Origin: Candidatus Bathyarchaeota archaeon RBG_13_52_12
Lineage (GTDB): Archaea > Thermoproteota > Bathyarchaeia > TCS64
Assembly (NCBI GenBank): GCA_001774245.1
Contig: MEZF01000062.1
Location: 6,996 to 20,681, forward strand
Direction of reading: 5' to 3'
DNA: 13,686 bases
Shown here: positions 12,972-13,686 of the stretch, piece after piece
How the letters are laid out: the number at the start of each line of letters is the position of its first letter
How positions within the stretch are numbered: the stretch's first letter is position 1
The notes under the pieces: generated by a model
Told to the model about the DNA's origin: nothing
Database searches by the model: none
The model's input: the letters and a program-made list of their open reading frames with translations, nothing else
Program-made: the position numbers and the translations under genes

Positions 12972-13686
12972 CTAGAACTGTTTGAGTGGTGGTTTGAGGT
13001 CGAGTGGGATCGGTGGCTTATACTTGCGACCCGCGAGTCGAGTCTTGAACTCAGCCTTGACGCCTTTTAGGAGCTTCGGCTTAGTCATGAGGTCAAGCCC
13101 CGCGCCAGCCATTGTTTTAGTGGCAAAGATGAGGCCTTTATGGCCAATACTCATCCCGCCCTGAGCAGCGAATTGCCAGCTGTGGCCGGGAGTGCCGAGC
13201 ATGCAGGTTACGGTGCCGAACTCCTTAGTTGGGGTGACCCAGCTCACGTCACTGACGTCGGTGCTCCCAGCCCCAACCTCTCCGGCTTGATAGTCGTCGA
13301 GGATGCGCTCGTCGAAGAGCTCATCGAGGAGTTTATCCCAGCCGGGACGCTTCGATTTACGGAGCCCCTCCTTCTTCTGCATAGGGTCAACGCTCTTGTT
13401 CATCTCCTTGGCGAATTTGAGCTCAGCCTCGTCGTGCTTGGGGGCGCCCACCTCCCTCATGTTGGCCAGGATGACTTCGCAGAGCTTACTGTTGGGGAGG
13501 GTATTGTAACACCCCGTGAGGAATTCGACCTTGTGAGTTGTTCGAGCCATCTTGTCGGCGCCGTCAGCGATCTGTAGGACCCAGTTGTAGATGGGTTCCA
13601 ACTGTTCTCGCTCAGGTGCCCTGACGTAGTACCAGACACGTGCGTAAGCGGGGACGACGTTTGGCTGACCGCCGCCGACCTCTGTC
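12972..13686 (-). CDS. M20-family amidohydrolase, AbgB-like (5'-truncated by window)
   Basis: The minus-strand frame is open to the window edge and shows the last 237 residues of a metal-dependent amidohydrolase. The part beyond 13601 continues upstream as GGGQPNVVPAYARVWYYVRA, so the codon at 13601 is an internal leucine, not a start. NVVP with ARVWYYVRAP is the strand entering the dimerisation lid. STDVSDVSWVTPT (about 141-153 of the visible part) and the segment running from HSWQFAAQGG to SIGHKG carry the C-terminal metal and substrate residues. I recognise the pattern as the p-aminobenzoyl-glutamate hydrolase subunit B/peptidase M20D branch, which cleaves N-acyl or aryl-amide bonds of amino acids. 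The true substrate in archaea is not known. The protein ends with a Pro/Lys-rich tail (KYKPPIPLDLKPPLKQF). It is convergent with DNA ligase and unrelated to it in transcription. Confidence 0.87.
   Translation of the reverse strand, partial: TEVGGGQPNVVPAYARVWYYVRAPEREQLEPIYNWVLQIADGADKMARTTHKVEFLTGCYNTLPNSKLCEVILANMREVGAPKHDEAELKFAKEMNKSVDPMQKKEGLRKSKRPGWDKLLDELFDERILDDYQAGEVGAGSTDVSDVSWVTPTKEFGTVTCMLGTPGHSWQFAAQGGMSIGHKGLIFATKTMAGAGLDLMTKPKLLKGVKAEFKTRLAGRKYKPPIPLDLKPPLKQF

Noticed and set aside
12933..13070. Plus-strand TTG-initiated 45-codon frame downstream of an AT-rich stretch after ligase
   Set aside because: Most of it lies opposite the well-supported M20 coding sequence, and the product resembles no family I know.

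Overview
This window is archaeal chromosome. It encodes a FEN1 flap endonuclease with all seven metal-binding acidic residues and a C-terminal PCNA-binding motif, and an archaeal/eukaryal-type ATP-dependent DNA ligase. It also has an Lrp/AsnC regulator, a TrmB-like (COG3355-type) regulator and a DUF401 membrane protein. AT-rich TATA-like boxes sit about 30 to 40 bases before many starts, often with little or no leader. GTG and TTG starts are common. GC content looks moderate. The exact lineage cannot be read from the sequence; a TACK/Bathyarchaeia-like heterotroph is my guess only. No rRNA, tRNA, CRISPR array, insertion sequence or prophage gene was seen. The window is core and metabolic DNA, cut at both ends inside genes.

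Layout. (1) 1-924: 3' part of a PLP-dependent aminotransferase, plus strand. (2) 1026-4654: an N-acyl-D-amino-acid-deacylase-like amidohydrolase, an ADP-ribosylglycohydrolase-fold protein and a PfkB sugar/nucleoside kinase, all plus strand; the last two overlap by 4 bases. (3) 4718-5083: a small cupin with its own TATA-like box, convergent with an Lrp/AsnC regulator (5086-5544, minus). (4) The regulator is divergent from an EamA/DMT transporter (5651-6559), which is followed by a class I glutamine synthetase family gene (6649-8007). (5) A TrmB-like regulator (7967-8401, minus) overlaps the glutamine synthetase 3' end tail to tail and is divergent from a thioredoxin (8475-8801). (6) 8975-12819: DUF401 membrane protein, FEN1 and DNA ligase, plus strand; FEN1 and ligase abut with no gap. 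(7) 12972-13686: C-terminal part of an M20/AbgB-like amidohydrolase, minus strand.

How the genes fit together. The aminotransferase, D-aminoacylase-like enzyme, M20 amidohydrolase, glutamine synthetase, EamA exporter and Lrp regulator suggest an organism that scavenges and balances amino acids and amides. The most striking regulatory signal is a perfect palindrome, TATACA-N2-TGTATA. It occurs once in the lrp/EamA divergent promoter and once before the glutamine synthetase TATA box, with almost the same spacing to the plus-strand TATA box in both places. A second, unrelated perfect palindrome (GTGTTCAA-N5-TTGAACAC) lies between the TrmB-like regulator and thioredoxin. The FEN1-ligase pair is a compact Okazaki-fragment maturation unit.
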